Positions 61,590 to 64,000 of a stretch of 64,000 nucleotides of DNA are shown here, one piece after another (within the stretch, counting starts at the first letter, position 1; every line of letters begins with the position of its first letter). Source of the DNA: Macrotrachela quadricornifera. Lineage: Eukaryota > Rotifera > Eurotatoria > Philodinida > Philodinidae. A program made the translations under genes and the position numbers. The notes beneath the pieces were generated by a model. The model ran no database searches. It was not told the origin of the DNA and worked only from the letters and a program-made list of their open reading frames with translations. The stretch spans positions 124,001-188,000 of the forward strand of contig JAJEKB010020985.1 of NCBI GenBank assembly GCA_022393335.1, read 5' to 3'.

Positions 61590-62202
61590 GCAAGAAGTTA
61601 CTTTTTTTTAGCAGTTTAATGAATTAAAAAGATGTCACATACATCTATATTCTATCTCCAACTAAAACAGCTGAAATGATTTTAATTACCCAGGTAGAAT
61701 AGCTGAGATGATCCGAAGTATCTCAAATAAAATTGCTTAGGTGATCCGAATTACCTCAGATAGATTTTTTATAAAAAACGCATGCCTGACAGAGGTGTCA
61801 TTGTGAGTATTGTTTTGCGCTCTGTATTTATTCATTCATCTTGATATTCTCAGGTTCCATAGAGGACACTTTGAGCTATCGATTGGTATGTTCTTTTAAT
61901 GTGAAACAATGAATGAAAAATGAATAAGAAGTTGGAAAAATAAGTTACTGTCATTTTTGCTGGAATGATCCGAATTATCCCAGTTGGGGTAATTCGGATC
62001 AACAATGACCCCGTTGCGCCATTTTCGCTGATACTTTTTTCTCGTAAAAGATATCGAGGAGATTCTTTCGTCAGTTGATAGAAAACACTTTGATCTAATT
62101 GTAATAAAAAAATCACCTTTCTATCGCGTAAAACGGAAGAGAACGAATTGAAACAAAATCAATTTTTGAAATTTTGATCCGAATTACTCCAGGTGACTCT
62201 AT
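60792..62202 (-). repeat. Right arm of the 8.2-kb inverted-repeat unit
   Basis: The reverse complement of the left arm, ending GGTGACTCTAT. It contains embedded element copy 2 and then the shared outer part. About 400 bp (61766-62165) have no match in the left arm. Inside that insert the same terminus occurs head-to-head (TGATCCGAATTATCCC next to GGGGTAATTCGGATCA near 61967-62000), as if two copies of the outer element abut. The open frame at 61850-62116 on the minus strand falls in this insert and is not convincing. Confidence 0.82.
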
Positions 62203-62730
62203 AATTGTCTTCCAATTGAAAAATTCAGATCGCATTATTCGATTATTTCAATACTATGAAAGAGAAATAAATGTATAAAAGCAGACCAACTATAGATGAA
62301 GATAAGCTATCTATACATAAAATTATATGTAATTCAAGATATTTTTGAATCAAATCAAACTTCTCTTTATTACACTGATAACTTTTCAATATAGACTATA
62401 CTGTTGACATGCGAGGTTAAATTTCATCAAGAGATGCATCTATACACTTCGTTTTTTGAATATGCTCAACTGTATATGATTGATATAGTTGATTATCTTC
62501 TCTTTATATATGTTTTCGTCTAGATAATTTTCATGACGAATCATAGATTGTGAATACATTCAATGTTGGATGAGCAAAAGCGAACTATTTTGAAACAGTT
62601 CAGTTGTAATTCAGCTCACTTAAGATAAAATGAATCTCAAATACGGATTGTTTTGCCGTCAAGAAATAGGTTATAAAAACTACAGTTAAATTGGAAATTA
62701 ATAGTTATTTCTGTATAAGATTTATTAAAC
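62203..62730. other. Upstream flank of the MAPEG gene
   Basis: AT-rich, outside the inverted-repeat unit. No exon, RNA gene or clear TATA box seen. Confidence 0.35.
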
Positions 62731-63429
62731 ATGCCAAAAATAGGTTTTAATTCACACATAGAGAATAAGTGTCGTGTGTGTCATACTTTGAGATACACTA
62801 TAATAATCTGTTTAGTGTACATAGCTTTGAACGCCATCTATCTTTTACTTCATTGGCAATTCTATTTATATTTACAGTTAGTAAAGGTAAATAGACATCG
62901 CTTGTATATTTTATTATTTTTCTGTTTTCAGATTTCTATTGTAATTTTTCAAGTATTACGACGATCGTTGTCAACAATGACACGATATAACGCTCGCGAA
63001 AATGAACAGTTATCCATTTTTGGTCCATTTTTTGCTACAATTTTATTGACGTTCGTCGTTTGGGTGTATATGTATATTCGACGTATTCACTTTATCAAAA
63101 CTAATAACATTCGACCACAACAACTTACAGGTTATGATGCATTGGCACGAATAACACCTCCTGATGTATCGAATCCATCAGATAATCTAAAGAATTTATT
63201 TGAAATACCTGTACTGTTTTATGCAATCACACTCTATTTATTTGTCACAAAACAAGTCGATGCATCATATATTGTTGCTGCCTGGATTTTCTTTATATTT
63301 CGACTATTACATAGTTGCATTCATTGCACAATTAATATCATTATTGTTCGCTTTTATTGCTATCTATTTTCTTGTTTCGCACTATTTTTTATGATTTTTC
63401 GCGCCATGGTGGCATATTTTTCTTTATAA
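62731..63429 (+). CDS. MAPEG-family membrane protein
   Basis: Open frame of 232 aa. The MAPEG part starts near residue 84 (MTRYNARENEQLSIFGPFFATILLTFVVW) and includes the family core SDNLKNLFEIPVLFYAITLYLF and AAWIFFIFRLLHSCIHCTINIIIVRF, with four hydrophobic helices. This resembles bacterial-type MAPEG proteins more than vertebrate MGSTs. The family includes glutathione transferases and eicosanoid enzymes of the ER membrane, but many members have no known activity. Residues 1-83 are outside the family. They contain a possible 45-nt in-frame intron (62887-62931, GTAAAT...TTTCAG), and an internal start at the Met before TRYNAREN is equally possible. The domain is certain, the N-terminus is not. 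Confidence 0.78.
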   Translation: MPKIGFNSHIENKCRVCHTLRYTIIICLVYIALNAIYLLLHWQFYLYLQLVKVNRHRLYILLFFCFQISIVIFQVLRRSLSTMTRYNARENEQLSIFGPFFATILLTFVVWVYMYIRRIHFIKTNNIRPQQLTGYDALARITPPDVSNPSDNLKNLFEIPVLFYAITLYLFVTKQVDASYIVAAWIFFIFRLLHSCIHCTINIIIVRFYCYLFSCFALFFMIFRAMVAYFSL

Positions 63430-64000
63430 TATTTTACATTAATAAACTTTTTCTCTGACTTAGATAGTTCGATGATTGAAACTGGTTATTCATTGTATAA
63501 TAATTCAATTCGTATTCAGGTTTATTTCTGTGTTTTTGTTTGAAACCTTTACAAAAGAGATTGTTGTTCGTCTCAAATCGAACGGATAATCTCGCTGAAA
63601 GATAACGATAAAGTATAACCACAGAAATGAAGAAAAATTTTTAAAAAATATGGATTTTGGCAGTTTCATACCGTTTTTCTTTCGTGATTAATTGATGTTG
63701 ATAATCAAATTTTTTTGAATTTTATATTCTGAAACCTTTTTACATGGAAGAGGTAAGGAACAGTATTGTTTCGTAGTGATAATAAAGGATGATGTAAGTA
63801 TGTAGAAGCATTTTACTGAAACGTTTTCAATGGAAGTATATCGTATTTGATAAAGACAATTTCTGCAGCAATATCATTCATTCATATATAAAAATGAATC
63901 TGAAAACTAAGAGAGAAACGTTTATTACATGTAAATAAATGAAAAGATCTGATTGTACTATATATTACATACAAAGAAAACGTATTTTTACCGCTTTCAC
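63430..64000. other. 3' flank, no gene seen
   Basis: AT-rich with an AATAAA-like word just after the MAPEG stop (about 63440). The minus-strand open frame 63434-63622 shows no domain. Confidence 0.4.

Noticed and set aside
1..64000. CRISPR arrays, rRNA genes, bacterial operons or phage genes
   Set aside because: No spacer-repeat structure or rRNA-like sequence seen; gene structure is eukaryotic throughout, so bacterial-type genes are read as acquired.

Overview
The window is animal nuclear DNA: AT-rich, with genes cut by many short GT-AG introns (mostly 45-70 nt) and animal families such as an SK potassium channel, an anoctamin, fukutin, a reticulon, a claudin-like protein and a perilipin-like protein. 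These sit beside bacterial-type genes (a MurB-MurA fusion, a MAPEG protein, an isochorismatase-like hydrolase) and an ADP-ribosyltransferase-fold/TPR protein of a kind familiar from rotifers. Together this points to a bdelloid rotifer (Rotaria/Adineta type). That assignment is an inference, not a database match. I rebuilt all exon structures by hand from splice signals and reading-frame phase; each multi-exon model closes in frame.

Layout. 0.6-1.6 kb: claudin-like four-span protein (+). 2.8-3.0 kb: mariner-like MITE. 3.2-5.8 kb: FAD amine oxidase and an astacin protease in tandem (-). 5.8-9.5 kb: no gene seen. 9.5-11.6 kb: fukutin (+). 11.8-12.4 kb: isochorismatase-like hydrolase (-). 13.2-15.1 kb: SK-type K+ channel (-). 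15.1-19.0 kb: gene-poor, with a 0.7 kb fold-back element. 19.0-23.9 kb: 21-exon anoctamin (+). 24.6-27.0 kb: MurB-MurA fusion (+). 28.5-29.8 kb: alpha-1,6-fucosyltransferase-like (-). 34.6-36.9 kb: ART-fold/TPR protein (-). 40.7-41.4 kb: small secreted acidic Cys protein (+). 43.0-44.5 kb: perilipin-like (-). 46.3-47.9 kb: reticulon (-). 48.9-49.9 kb: repeat protein of unknown function (+). 50.0-53.7 kb: LEKR1-like coiled-coil protein (+). 54.0-62.2 kb: an 8.2 kb unit bounded by long inverted repeats, holding an M28 peptidase and a SWIM-finger fragment. 62.7-63.4 kb: MAPEG protein (+).

The genes do not form one pathway. Fukutin and the fucosyltransferase both act in Golgi glycosylation; the anoctamin, SK channel and claudin-like protein are membrane proteins. 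The standout is the MurB-MurA fusion: the two enzymes that make UDP-MurNAc, the committed peptidoglycan precursor, joined in one animal gene with the catalytic residues of both intact and a spliceosomal intron at the seam. The second is the inverted-repeat unit around the peptidase, which could be a Mutator-like element that captured a host gene.
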